Source: Streptomyces sp. GESEQ-35 (GTDB lineage Bacteria; Actinomycetota; Actinomycetes; Streptomycetales; Streptomycetaceae). Taken from it: a stretch of DNA of 64,000 bases. The DNA lies in NCBI RefSeq assembly GCF_017948485.1, contig NZ_JAFFSX010000003.1, positions 1 through 64,000 of the forward strand, in the 5' to 3' direction. The position numbers and the translations under genes are program-made. The number at the start of each line of letters is the position of its first letter. The first letter of the stretch is position 1. Shown here in pieces: positions 7,224 to 15,389 of the stretch. The notes beneath the pieces were generated by a model that ran no database searches, was not told where the DNA came from, and was given only the letters and a program-made list of their open reading frames with translations.

Positions 7224-9755
7224 CTACACCTGCAGGATGAGGGCCTCCACTTGGCTCAGCACCGTCGCACTGTCCTGAGCCGCCTTACGGGCGGACGCCA
7301 GGCGTTCCATCCACTGGATCCTCTGGTCGGCAGGCAGCGGATCCTCACCCATCTGAGAGCGCAGGCGGCTCGCTTCGCCGAAGTCCTCTAGGAGGGTGTT
7401 GGTCGCCTCGACGGCACGCTGGTAGATGCCTTCGGCCAGCTCGATCCGGGCCGGCAGTTCTCGTCGGAGTTCGGCAAGTCGGTCGCGCGGGTCGTATGGC
7501 GGTACCTGCCCGTGGAGGGTCGTGGCGCCGTCCACCTGGTTAGTGCTCTCGGAGTCGGTCCCCCCGTCGCCGACGTCACTGCCAGAGGCACCGGTCCGTG
7601 AGGCACGGCCCAGTTCTGCCGGGAAGAGGTGATCGAACCACTCCTTGTCGGCGACAAAGGAGGTGGCATCGCCATTGAGGTCAGGAGCGAGCACCATCCC
7701 CGGCACGATCGGGGTCTGGTCTTCCTCGCTCCAGAGGCTCTCGCCATAACAGACCAGCCGTCCGCCGCCGGGTGCCTCCGGCGCCTGGGTCGCGTCCGGG
7801 TGCTCCAGGACGGACCGGGCGAACGCGAGCAGAAGCTCCCTGCTGACTCCCAGCGCATTCTCGGTGTAAGCCAGCGTCAAGGCCGCCAGGGCATTCGTCG
7901 GCGTACGGCGAACGCCCTTGCGACCCGCTCCCGCTTCACTGCCCTGACCGGGAGTGATCAGAGGTTCGGGAGCGTGGATCAGCGCGGGTGTCATCCGTCG
8001 CACCAACGCGGCCCACGCAGTGGCGTCTCCAGCCTCGGCCCCGAGAAGCAGTTCCTTGAGCGGCCGCGGGTCCTGCCCGGAGCCGTCCTTGACTTCGGGC
8101 ACGCCGAACAGGCCGAGCGCGGAGAGAATGTTGGCGCGGTGCAGGAACATCTGCGCGATGGCAGCGGACCAGAGCCTGGTACGGGCCTCGGCGGTCTTGG
8201 CCCGGATCTGGCTCCACGGAGCTTCCTGCAGGGCGGCCTTCACGATGGGCCAGTAGGGTCCGGTGTCCCGAACCTGGCGCTTGCCCGTCTCCGGACCGGC
8301 GGGGGGTACGTCCGGGAAAACGAGGGTGGTGATGGCCCGGATGGCGATGTCCCGCAGGGTGACCGGCGAGACCTTCTCGTCGGCGGGCAGAAGGGGAGCC
8401 AGCGGGTCGAGGGAACCGTTCGCGGTGAGGGCGTCGCGCACGCCGCCCAGGTCCAACAGATCAGCCCCCTGAGTAGTGGGGAAGGCGTCGGCAAGGATCG
8501 GACCCAGCTTGCCCTCCTTGGCGTAGGTGTCCACGAGCGTGGCAAACAAAGCGATCAGGCGCGCGTCCTCGTCGTACGGCTGGATTCCGCGCAGGTGGTC
8601 GTTGACGTTCAACGCCCGCAGCACGTGCTCCAGCGCGGCAGGCTTGCTGCAGCCGATGACAATCTCTGCCGGCACGGTGGCGATCTTCATTGCCCGCAGC
8701 GCCTTGTGGTCCGGCTCCGTCACCTCTGCGGCGCTGTCCTCGTTGAAGCCGTGCGAGACGCGGTTGAGGATCTCCCGCTGGCTGAGCAGCAGCACGGTGG
8801 GGTCGTTCGGCCCCTTGGAAAGCGGCACAGCGGCCTGAGGCATCCCGGTTACCAGGTGCTCGGAGCGCAGACCGAAGACATCTAGTCGGGCTAGGGCGCG
8901 GTTATTGGCAGTCACTGCGGCCATCCGCCACAGCCGGGAGGTACTGCCATCGGCGTTGGCGACTTGCCACTGCTGGAGAACACTCATGCCACGCGTCAGC
9001 TGACCGGCAGTAACGAGGGACTCGGCGAGGTCGTAGCCGCGGGTTTTGCCGGAGCGTCGCAGGTTCTCCACGGCGTAGCGGTGAACGTGGACGGCCACCT
9101 CGTACGGCTGCTCGGCCAGGACGAGGGCGGTTTTGGGCTCGCCGCCTTCCTCTGCCGCGTGCACCACCGGGCGTGGCCGGCGCTGGCCAAGTGCGGCAAG
9201 CAAGGCGGCTTTCGTGCGCTCAGCCTCCCGCACCCGCTTGGTGGCCTGCACGTACTTCTCCTGCGCCGCGGCGAGGGCCGCAGCGGCGTGCGGATCATCG
9301 CCGGGTGCGCGTCGCCGGGCATCACACTCCTTCTCGGCGAGCTTCTTGGCCTTCTCCGCGTTCTCCAAGTCGGCTTCAGCAGTTACGAGTTCAACGACGC
9401 GCTGGGTGGCTTCCGGGCTCGGCGGAGCCCAGGAACTGACGGTGCGGTCATTGAGGTCCCAGGGGACCACGGCAGCGCCGTGGACGTCGCAGATGAGCAA
9501 GAGCACCTTGTCGTCACCCGAGTTGACCTCGCGCCAAGCGGAGGGGGTGAGGACCTTCTTGCCACGCGAGGTGACGACGATCTTCTTGATCTCGGTGTCG
9601 CCGAGGGCGGTGGCGATACCCTCGGTGATCGCGGAGCGCGGGGGCGGGATCACACCCGCTTGCTCACAGGTGTTCTCGACGGCGTCCGCGAGTCGCTCGC
9701 CCCAGCTATCGGTGCCGATGTAGGGATAGATGCCGTCAGGCCGCTTGGTTGCCAA
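7224..9755 (-). CDS. Unrecognised 843-residue protein of the tRNA-Ser-flanked module
   Basis: I place the start at TTG 9755 because AGAAGGA lies nine bases upstream and the sequence beyond it does not look coded. The protein is soluble. It has a small mixed N-terminal domain (to about 110), a charged helical stretch with heptad character (about 115-195), a large alpha/beta-poor middle, and a helical C-terminus (about 750-843). I see no Walker box, nuclease or transmembrane motif. It lies 460 bases downstream of the trypsin-STAND gene on the same strand and between the two tRNA-Ser fragments, so it may belong to the same conflict module. Function unknown. Confidence 0.6.
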   Translation of the reverse strand: MATKRPDGIYPYIGTDSWGERLADAVENTCEQAGVIPPPRSAITEGIATALGDTEIKKIVVTSRGKKVLTPSAWREVNSGDDKVLLLICDVHGAAVVPWDLNDRTVSSWAPPSPEATQRVVELVTAEADLENAEKAKKLAEKECDARRRAPGDDPHAAAALAAAQEKYVQATKRVREAERTKAALLAALGQRRPRPVVHAAEEGGEPKTALVLAEQPYEVAVHVHRYAVENLRRSGKTRGYDLAESLVTAGQLTRGMSVLQQWQVANADGSTSRLWRMAAVTANNRALARLDVFGLRSEHLVTGMPQAAVPLSKGPNDPTVLLLSQREILNRVSHGFNEDSAAEVTEPDHKALRAMKIATVPAEIVIGCSKPAALEHVLRALNVNDHLRGIQPYDEDARLIALFATLVDTYAKEGKLGPILADAFPTTQGADLLDLGGVRDALTANGSLDPLAPLLPADEKVSPVTLRDIAIRAITTLVFPDVPPAGPETGKRQVRDTGPYWPIVKAALQEAPWSQIRAKTAEARTRLWSAAIAQMFLHRANILSALGLFGVPEVKDGSGQDPRPLKELLLGAEAGDATAWAALVRRMTPALIHAPEPLITPGQGSEAGAGRKGVRRTPTNALAALTLAYTENALGVSRELLLAFARSVLEHPDATQAPEAPGGGRLVCYGESLWSEEDQTPIVPGMVLAPDLNGDATSFVADKEWFDHLFPAELGRASRTGASGSDVGDGGTDSESTNQVDGATTLHGQVPPYDPRDRLAELRRELPARIELAEGIYQRAVEATNTLLEDFGEASRLRSQMGEDPLPADQRIQWMERLASARKAAQDSATVLSQVEALILQV

Positions 9756-10217
9756 CGGAGTTGTCCTTCTCCCAGCCGGAGCTGGGTGACAGCACGCACC
9801 CGTCCGCCGGGCGCGTGACACGCGCCCGAGGCGGAGCCTCGGGGCAGCGGGACGCAAGCCGACAACCCTGGTTGTTCGGCATGTTCCGCTTCGTACGGTC
9901 CAGCTGCCGACGCCCGCAGAAGGATCAACCCGAACGGCACCATGGGCCTGGGAATCTCTCGCCTGGTTTCCTACTCCGCCGACGGCGGCATGAGGCGGAC
10001 GCCGAGGATGGACCACCGACGTGTGTGGTGAACTCTGCCATCGGAATGCCCACCTGGGCCCATTCCCTCCGAAAGCAGTCACTCGATCGAGTGGGCTGCC
10101 TGGCGATCTCCTTGCTAAGGATGGCCGTTGAGATAAAGCGGTAGGGATGCCGAAGCCGTTGTGCGGTGCGAACGCCCACGGACTTAGGCACGAACGCGCC
10201 TGGAAACCAACTCCCGC
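9756..10217. other. Intergenic stretch, probable promoter region of the 843-residue protein
   Basis: The 462 bases separate two same-strand genes. Open frames here lack ribosome sites and family likeness. The gap is long enough for an independent promoter for the downstream gene; no clear consensus is seen. Confidence 0.35.
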
Positions 10218-12947
10218 TTACGCTCCACACTCGCCTCGTTCCGGCCCCGGTGGACACCGCCATGGTCGGCTGATCTCCCCCTCCGCCGTCAACCCGTACC
10301 GCCACAGTCGCATCCATGGGCCGACGAGGCCCTCTGTCCAGGTGCGACGGATTGCCAGTCTCATCAGGATTTGCGCATGCCCGGCGTCGGCCGCGCGTTG
10401 CGCCAGTCGTTCTGCCGACCGAGGGTCGTACTGGTCGCGGTATTCGACCAAGGACTTGAGGAACGCAATGTGTCCATGCGAGGCCGCTTCGAGCGCGTAC
10501 TGGCTAGCCGACTCGCGGTCACCGGCCAGTTCCCTCAGCCGCCCAAGGTCACTCAGAGCACGTACGTGACCGGCCCGGACAGCCTGCTGGAGGGCTCCTT
10601 CAGCACCACTGCGGTCGCCCGCCAGCTCTCTGATCAAGGCCAAGTTGAACAGGAGCCGAGTATTCCCTTCCACCACCGCCTCCAGCAACAGGCCCTCGGT
10701 GGCCTCCATATTCGGGGCGGCTTCTCGCAACGGGGCCATCTCCCGCCACATCCGGGAGTCCGCCATCTCGGCTCGCCCCCAGGGTGCTATGGCATCAGTG
10801 CCGTTCTGTCGTTTCAGCCTTTTCGCCTCGTCGTTCGCAGCCAACCGTTCGCGTACAACGCTCTGCCGCAGGCTCCAGTGAATATCGGACTCGGCAGCTG
10901 CTGCGGCTCCTGTACCCCCCGCGTCGACCCGACTCGGGTCATTCGCCCTGTCGCCAGTGTGCGTGCGCAGCAGGGCGACGCCCTCAAGCGCTTGTACGTC
11001 CTGCTGCACGGCCGCCTTTTCGTACAGGCTGGCCGCGTCCCGAAGCCTCCAGCGCTGCCGGGCGGCGTACGCGAGCAGGGAAACGTCCTGCGGGGTCTCC
11101 GCATGGGCCGCCGCCTCCCAGAAGGCGGCTGGCGGGCTGATGTGCCACCGCTCTGTACCGCCATGTTGTTCCAGGTAGTCGGCGAGCCGGTACCCCGGTC
11201 TGCTGTCGACGCCGGCCGAAGCGGGGCGGCGGCGAATCGGACTGAGCGGGCCTCGTGTGCCGCGACACGGTTCGGAAAGATACCGGAGCGCTTGGTCGAA
11301 CCAGTCGTCCTCCAACAGGTCCCATTCGTCGTCGCTGAGGTAGCCAGACGCTGCATGCTGCAGGAATGCCCGCGGCAACCGCGCACCGTGGCCGAGTCGC
11401 CGTGCGTCCATCGCTGCCCAGAGGAGGGCACGAGCGGGAATCGAGGCATGGCGATAGCGACGGATCAACTCCGGTGCTCCGGCAAGGAATTGAGTCACAC
11501 GTCCATCGCCTGCTTCAGTAGCCTGCGTGAGACGGGGATCGGCATCGAGCAGCTGCTTGTGGCCGAGCAGCTCGTACTCGCTGAAGTTCTCCGGTACGTG
11601 AACCACAGTGGCAAGCCGGAGCAGCGAACGGGCAGCCGCATGGGGTTCGGAAGCGTGTCCGTCCTTCTCTGGCTCGGCAGTGAGCTCCTCCCAGTACCTG
11701 GGCCAGAGGGACCCCAGGATGAGCAACGGCCCCGTTCGGCCGTCAGTCAGCAGCTCCTGCAGGGCGGCGGCGACATGCTCGCCGTGGGGACTCGGAGTCA
11801 TGTACAGCTGGGTCTCGTTCAGCCACAGCACAGTACGCGGAGCGATGCGCCCCGAGTTCAGTGCCTCCAGCACCGAGGCGGGCCGGTCCGGGGTAAGAGG
11901 GTGCCATAGACGCCAGCCGTCCGGCAGACAGGCGCGCACCGCCTCCCACGCCGCGCGCGTCTTGCCTGTGGACGATCCGCCGACGAGCATCACCAGCCGA
12001 CTGCCGTTTTCGGCATCGGCTACGGCTGAACGTAACTTGTGGTCCACGCTGGGCCGTTGGAGGTAGGGCGGCAGAATGTCGAGCTGCTGATCGGGCTCGT
12101 GTACTTCGATCGCCGGATGAACCTCCAGCGCCAGCGCGTGCTCAGCCGGTAAGAAGCTCACCCAACGCCCAAGCGATGGGCTGTCCTTGGCCTCGTTGAC
12201 ATCGTCGGGCTCGCGCAACGCCGTGGAGAGGCGGCTCGGCAGCAACGAAACGCCGATGGCGTCCTCCAGGCGCCGGGCGGCATCGGCCGGCAGGTTGCCG
12301 TGCCAGCCATCAACTCGAAGAACCGCCAGGTGCTCAGGCCCATCGGCCAGATGATGACGGCCCACGAGGCCGATGAGGGTGCCACCGCTGAAGACGGCGG
12401 CGCCGGACATCCCTTCCCACGGAGATCGGTCGGCGACCCGCCTAGGCCCCGTCGCCGTAGGGCTCGCCGCGACTCTGAAGTCCAAGGTTCCCTCGCGGCG
12501 GTTGGACCACACGGCGCAAGTCCCATGGGCGTGGCACGAATCCCGATACCGCGAGCCGTCGGCAGCGGTGCGCATTTTGAAGGCAGGGAACCCGACGGCA
12601 GTGCACTGCAGCACGACATCCCGATCGGGAACGCGTCCAAACTCGGTGCAGGCGACGCTCTGTCGATCGCCCTCGACCGCCAACACGGCGACATCGATGC
12701 CCGTGTCCTGCCAGAGAACACCGGCACGGTGAACCCTCTCGGTCGGCAGATCGGCGTCGAACCTCACCTCGACCGTACGTGCACCCCTCACCACATGAGC
12801 GGCGGTGAGCACCCGTCCGATGGCGACCAGATAGCCCGACCCCCGCCCCCCTTTGTCGTTGTTGCCGGAGACGATGACCTCCGCGGCTCGACGCACGTCT
12901 AAGCCAGCGGGCACCCCTGTAGACACTTCAGCGCTCGTCGGCCACAT
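10218..12947 (-). CDS. Trypsin-like protease fused to STAND-type ATPase and Sel1/TPR-like repeats
   Basis: Domains in order: a trypsin-fold protease (His51 in LTAAHVV, Asp85 in GIDVAVL, Ser181 in GMSGAAV); a P-loop NTPase with Walker A GGSSTGKT (323-330) and a TVLWLNE strand (about 372-378) as Walker B; then a winged-helix-like region and helical repeats (about 610-860, for example LEGVALLRTHTGDRA and LSDLGRLRELAGDR). The catalytic triad looks intact. The architecture matches the predicted NTP-dependent conflict systems in which a protease effector is held by a STAND switch. The gene overlaps the Trypco2 gene; a GTG at 12926, just after that stop, is an alternative start. Cytoplasmic, as no signal peptide is seen. 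Confidence 0.85.
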   Translation of the reverse strand: MWPTSAEVSTGVPAGLDVRRAAEVIVSGNNDKGGRGSGYLVAIGRVLTAAHVVRGARTVEVRFDADLPTERVHRAGVLWQDTGIDVAVLAVEGDRQSVACTEFGRVPDRDVVLQCTAVGFPAFKMRTAADGSRYRDSCHAHGTCAVWSNRREGTLDFRVAASPTATGPRRVADRSPWEGMSGAAVFSGGTLIGLVGRHHLADGPEHLAVLRVDGWHGNLPADAARRLEDAIGVSLLPSRLSTALREPDDVNEAKDSPSLGRWVSFLPAEHALALEVHPAIEVHEPDQQLDILPPYLQRPSVDHKLRSAVADAENGSRLVMLVGGSSTGKTRAAWEAVRACLPDGWRLWHPLTPDRPASVLEALNSGRIAPRTVLWLNETQLYMTPSPHGEHVAAALQELLTDGRTGPLLILGSLWPRYWEELTAEPEKDGHASEPHAAARSLLRLATVVHVPENFSEYELLGHKQLLDADPRLTQATEAGDGRVTQFLAGAPELIRRYRHASIPARALLWAAMDARRLGHGARLPRAFLQHAASGYLSDDEWDLLEDDWFDQALRYLSEPCRGTRGPLSPIRRRPASAGVDSRPGYRLADYLEQHGGTERWHISPPAAFWEAAAHAETPQDVSLLAYAARQRWRLRDAASLYEKAAVQQDVQALEGVALLRTHTGDRANDPSRVDAGGTGAAAAAESDIHWSLRQSVVRERLAANDEAKRLKRQNGTDAIAPWGRAEMADSRMWREMAPLREAAPNMEATEGLLLEAVVEGNTRLLFNLALIRELAGDRSGAEGALQQAVRAGHVRALSDLGRLRELAGDRESASQYALEAASHGHIAFLKSLVEYRDQYDPRSAERLAQRAADAGHAQILMRLAIRRTWTEGLVGPWMRLWRYGLTAEGEISRPWRCPPGPERGECGA

Positions 12948-13227
12948 CGTCGCCGGAAATCAACACGGCCGCACCGGAATTCGCAATACGCGGCTGCAGG
13001 GTGAAGGTGATCCGCTGCGTCTCGGCTTGCGCCATCTTGGCTGCGCCTCCTCCCTCGACCACGAGGAAGCGCAGCCGCGCATTGCCGCTCGCTTCCTTGC
13101 TCACGGTCACAGACGCCTCCACCTCTACGGGCCCCAGCTCGAACCGCACCTGCTCCCCGTCCCCCGCGGACAGTGCCGTCGTGAACTCACGGCGCAGCTC
13201 GCGAATCATCTCCGACAGTTCGATCAC
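12928..13227 (-). CDS. Trypco2 (trypsin-co-occurring domain) protein
   Basis: The start is GTG 13227, preceded by GGGGGAA. The 99 residues open with the family hallmark IELSEMIRELRREF, followed by RFELGPVEVEASVTVSKE and a beta-rich end. This domain was described as a partner of trypsin-type effectors in STAND conflict systems, and here it immediately precedes and overlaps such a gene. It presumably acts in sensing or in restraining the protease; the exact role is not established. Confidence 0.85.
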   Translation of the reverse strand: MIELSEMIRELRREFTTALSAGDGEQVRFELGPVEVEASVTVSKEASGNARLRFLVVEGGGAAKMAQAETQRITFTLQPRIANSGAAVLISGDDVADER

Positions 13228-13418
13228 GGTTCCCCCAGGTCGATGACGACTCCAGCACCCTACTGATACTCCGCCCCGTGTGCACCAGCAATGACACAAG
13301 GGCGCCTCCCCCACGCGCCGACGTGTGTTCTTCAACCTCGACTGCGACATCGAGGAGTGGCGACCGGGTCTGTTCACGGAGTGGGCGCAGGTCGGAGGGG
13401 CTGAAGACAGTCGCTCCG

Positions 13419-13438
13419 TGGTTGCAGTTCTGGTTGCA
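13419..13438 (+). repeat. Direct repeat pair TGGTTGCA, putative integrase arm sites
   Basis: TGGTTGCA at 13419-13426 and 13431-13438 shows the same 12-base period as the pair at 6837 but a different sequence. It lies about 95 bases before the second tRNA-Ser fragment, again as expected for the arm sites of an attachment end. Confidence 0.5.
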
Positions 13439-13484
13439 TTCACCGGCGTACAGCACCGTTCGGAAGCCCCACCCGCAACAGCTG

Positions 13485-13580
13485 CACCGCAGGTCAGAAC
13501 GCTCCCGTACGCCACAGCACCCCCAGGCGACCTTTGGAAAGCGTGTGGGGGCACCAGCTCGAATCTCGCATCCTGCGCCA
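13485..13580 (+). other. Decayed tRNA-Ser 3' fragment, second putative attachment site
   Basis: The stretch CACCGCAGGTCAGAACGC and the part from TTTGGAAAGCGTG onward repeat the site at 6903-7006 in direct orientation with scattered changes. About 12 bases of the variable and T arms are missing, so the T stem no longer pairs. It looks like an older copy of the same attachment end. It bounds the Trypco2/trypsin-STAND module on the right. Confidence 0.65.
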
Positions 13581-13778
13581 CCCGAGGAGCGCTAGATGTA
13601 ACGACCTGAAAGCCGGAGGCTACTGCTGGGCCCGGCGGCAGTGTCGTAGGCGCCTGACAGACAGTAGCCCCTGGCCAGAGCCTCACTATCAGGATAACCA
13701 GGGACATAATTGAAGGAGCAGAAAGAGCTCAGCAGCATCATGTCGCCCAGCTCTCCTACTCTTGACATCTGAGGGTGA

Positions 13779-13792
13779 AGCCGCCTTCGGCT
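13779..13792 (-). terminator. Short hairpin at the end of the restriction operon
   Basis: AGCCG and CGGCT arms with a CCTT loop overlap the stop codon of the last endonuclease gene. The stem is only five pairs and no T run follows, so it is a weak candidate. Confidence 0.3.
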
Positions 13793-14501
13793 ATAGCCCC
13801 GGCTCCTTGCGCACATGCTTCGTAAGCGACTCAATGAATCCGGCGTAGGCTAGCTTCGAATCGGGTTGACTTATCGAACGCTCGGGGTCTTTGGGAGCCA
13901 ACACAAAACAGGCGGCATCGTACAGCCCGTCCTCGACAAGCCTGCGGCAGAGCACTTGATAACGGTCAGCATATGAAGGTCGCCCCTCAAATGCCTCATC
14001 TACTTTGAAGCTCGGCCTGAAGTCTCGCTTAGCGCTCTGCGTGGAAGCTTCTACATCCTCCAACAGGAAGACATATCCAAGCCATGGTCGGGCATCACCA
14101 AGAAGGCCCTTGGAGATGGCGCGCTGAGTATCTATGGCACTACCGATTGCCTCTTCCGTTCGGTTGTTGAAGTTGTTCCCAAAGGATGGCCCGGACTGCG
14201 ACTTGAACTCGATAGCTGCAACCAGCTGGGTTCCATCCTTAACGATGAGATCCCATTGCTTGGTTGGCCGATAGTAGCCCGGCAGCTCAGCCTTCTTACC
14301 CAGAGAAATCGAGCTAGCGGGGTAGTCAAGGACATCCACGAAGTGTTCCACGATCAGCTGCGTCAGGGCATCGAGGTGGGCACCCCCTGTGACGGCGCCT
14401 CGGAGCCCTGAGTCCTGCTTCCCCTCGGCGATTTGCCTCGCGGTCTGCTGCTCTCGCGTCTCCCAGTACTTCCGGACTGCGAGTTCGAATCTTCCGTCCA
14501 T
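13791..14501 (-). CDS. PaeR7I/XhoI-type restriction endonuclease, paralogue 1
   Basis: I take ATG 14501 (GGTGGG upstream), giving 236 residues, close to PaeR7I length. The PD-(D/E)xK centre reads Asp84 in KQWDLIV and Glu98-x-Lys100 in AIEFKSQSG, followed by the conserved NNFNNRTEEAIGSA segment. PaeR7I and XhoI cut CTCGAG and act as homodimers; whether this paralogue has the same target is not known. It lies third in the methylase-endonuclease-endonuclease order, 162 bases after the other paralogue. Confidence 0.85.
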   Translation of the reverse strand: MDGRFELAVRKYWETREQQTARQIAEGKQDSGLRGAVTGGAHLDALTQLIVEHFVDVLDYPASSISLGKKAELPGYYRPTKQWDLIVKDGTQLVAAIEFKSQSGPSFGNNFNNRTEEAIGSAIDTQRAISKGLLGDARPWLGYVFLLEDVEASTQSAKRDFRPSFKVDEAFEGRPSYADRYQVLCRRLVEDGLYDAACFVLAPKDPERSISQPDSKLAYAGFIESLTKHVRKEPGL

Positions 14502-14663
14502 GGACCCACCACCATAGGCGTGCAGCCAGCGGGTAGGCCGCACGAGACTGTCGCAGCTCTCGACACTGCGGGCCTCGATCACCGAAGCCGATGATCAGGC
14601 TAGTGGACTGTGCCGTCTCGGCGCTTGGCATGGCTGGAACGCAGCCTCCAGACCCAAGCCGGT

Positions 14664-15371
14664 TCACGTCCTGTTTGCACAGTACTTTGCGAGATAATTC
14701 CCAAGGGAGGCCATAAAGCCGCTAAAGTCAATACCAGTGCCCGGGTCCGGCTGCTTAATCAGGGTGCCAGGATCGGTATTCGAAAGAAGGAAACACGCTC
14801 CATCGTAGAGCTTGTTCTCCAACAGTCGCTGACAAAGCAAGCGATATCGCTCCTCATAGGATGGGTTAGTCCCATAGGCGGGATCCGTCGGAAGGGCGGC
14901 ACTCACTTGTTGGCGGGCCGGCCGCGTCGACTTGGGTGCCTCCTCCAGAATGAAGAAGTACCCAATCCAGGGCTTATGATCATCTCCCCTATCCCTTCCA
15001 AGCAGCCCTCTCTTGTGGGCAAGCCTCAAGTCTGTGGCACTCCCAATGGCCTCCTCGTTCCGATTATTCGCGTTATTGCTGATCTTTTCCACAGACTGCG
15101 ATTTCATCTCAGTGGCAAAAACAAGGCGGTCACCATCCAGCGCGACGATGTCCCAGTTCTTGCGCGGCCGGTACACCCCAGGAAGTGTGGCGGCCTCACC
15201 TCTCAAGAAGGTAATGGGCGTGTTCTTGCAAGCCTGCTTCGCGAATTTGATCACGAGGTCTTCGACCGAGGCCATATGCTTCCCGCTTTGAGTGCCACGC
15301 GAACGGGCCGCCCACATCGCGTGGACGGCCCGGTTCAAGGCGTCGTTGTCCCAGTTCGGTTGGGTGCTCAT
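14664..15371 (-). CDS. PaeR7I/XhoI-type restriction endonuclease, paralogue 2
   Basis: ATG 15371 follows GGGGGA at good spacing. The 235-residue protein has Asp74 (KNWDIVALDG) and Glu88-x-Lys90 (ATEMKSQS), then NNANNRNEEAIGSA, so the catalytic core is intact. It clearly differs from paralogue 1 over most of its length. The gene starts 18 bases after the methylase stop and is surely in its operon. Codon use is visibly less GC-rich than in the flanking genes, which suggests transfer. Confidence 0.88.
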   Translation of the reverse strand: MSTQPNWDNDALNRAVHAMWAARSRGTQSGKHMASVEDLVIKFAKQACKNTPITFLRGEAATLPGVYRPRKNWDIVALDGDRLVFATEMKSQSVEKISNNANNRNEEAIGSATDLRLAHKRGLLGRDRGDDHKPWIGYFFILEEAPKSTRPARQQVSAALPTDPAYGTNPSYEERYRLLCQRLLENKLYDGACFLLSNTDPGTLIKQPDPGTGIDFSGFMASLGNYLAKYCANRT

Positions 15372-15389
15372 CAGTCCCCCATGTCAGCG

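Noticed and set aside
10371..11909. Open frame of 512 codons on the plus strand
   Set aside because: It lies wholly within the trypsin-STAND gene, whose motifs are clear on the minus strand.
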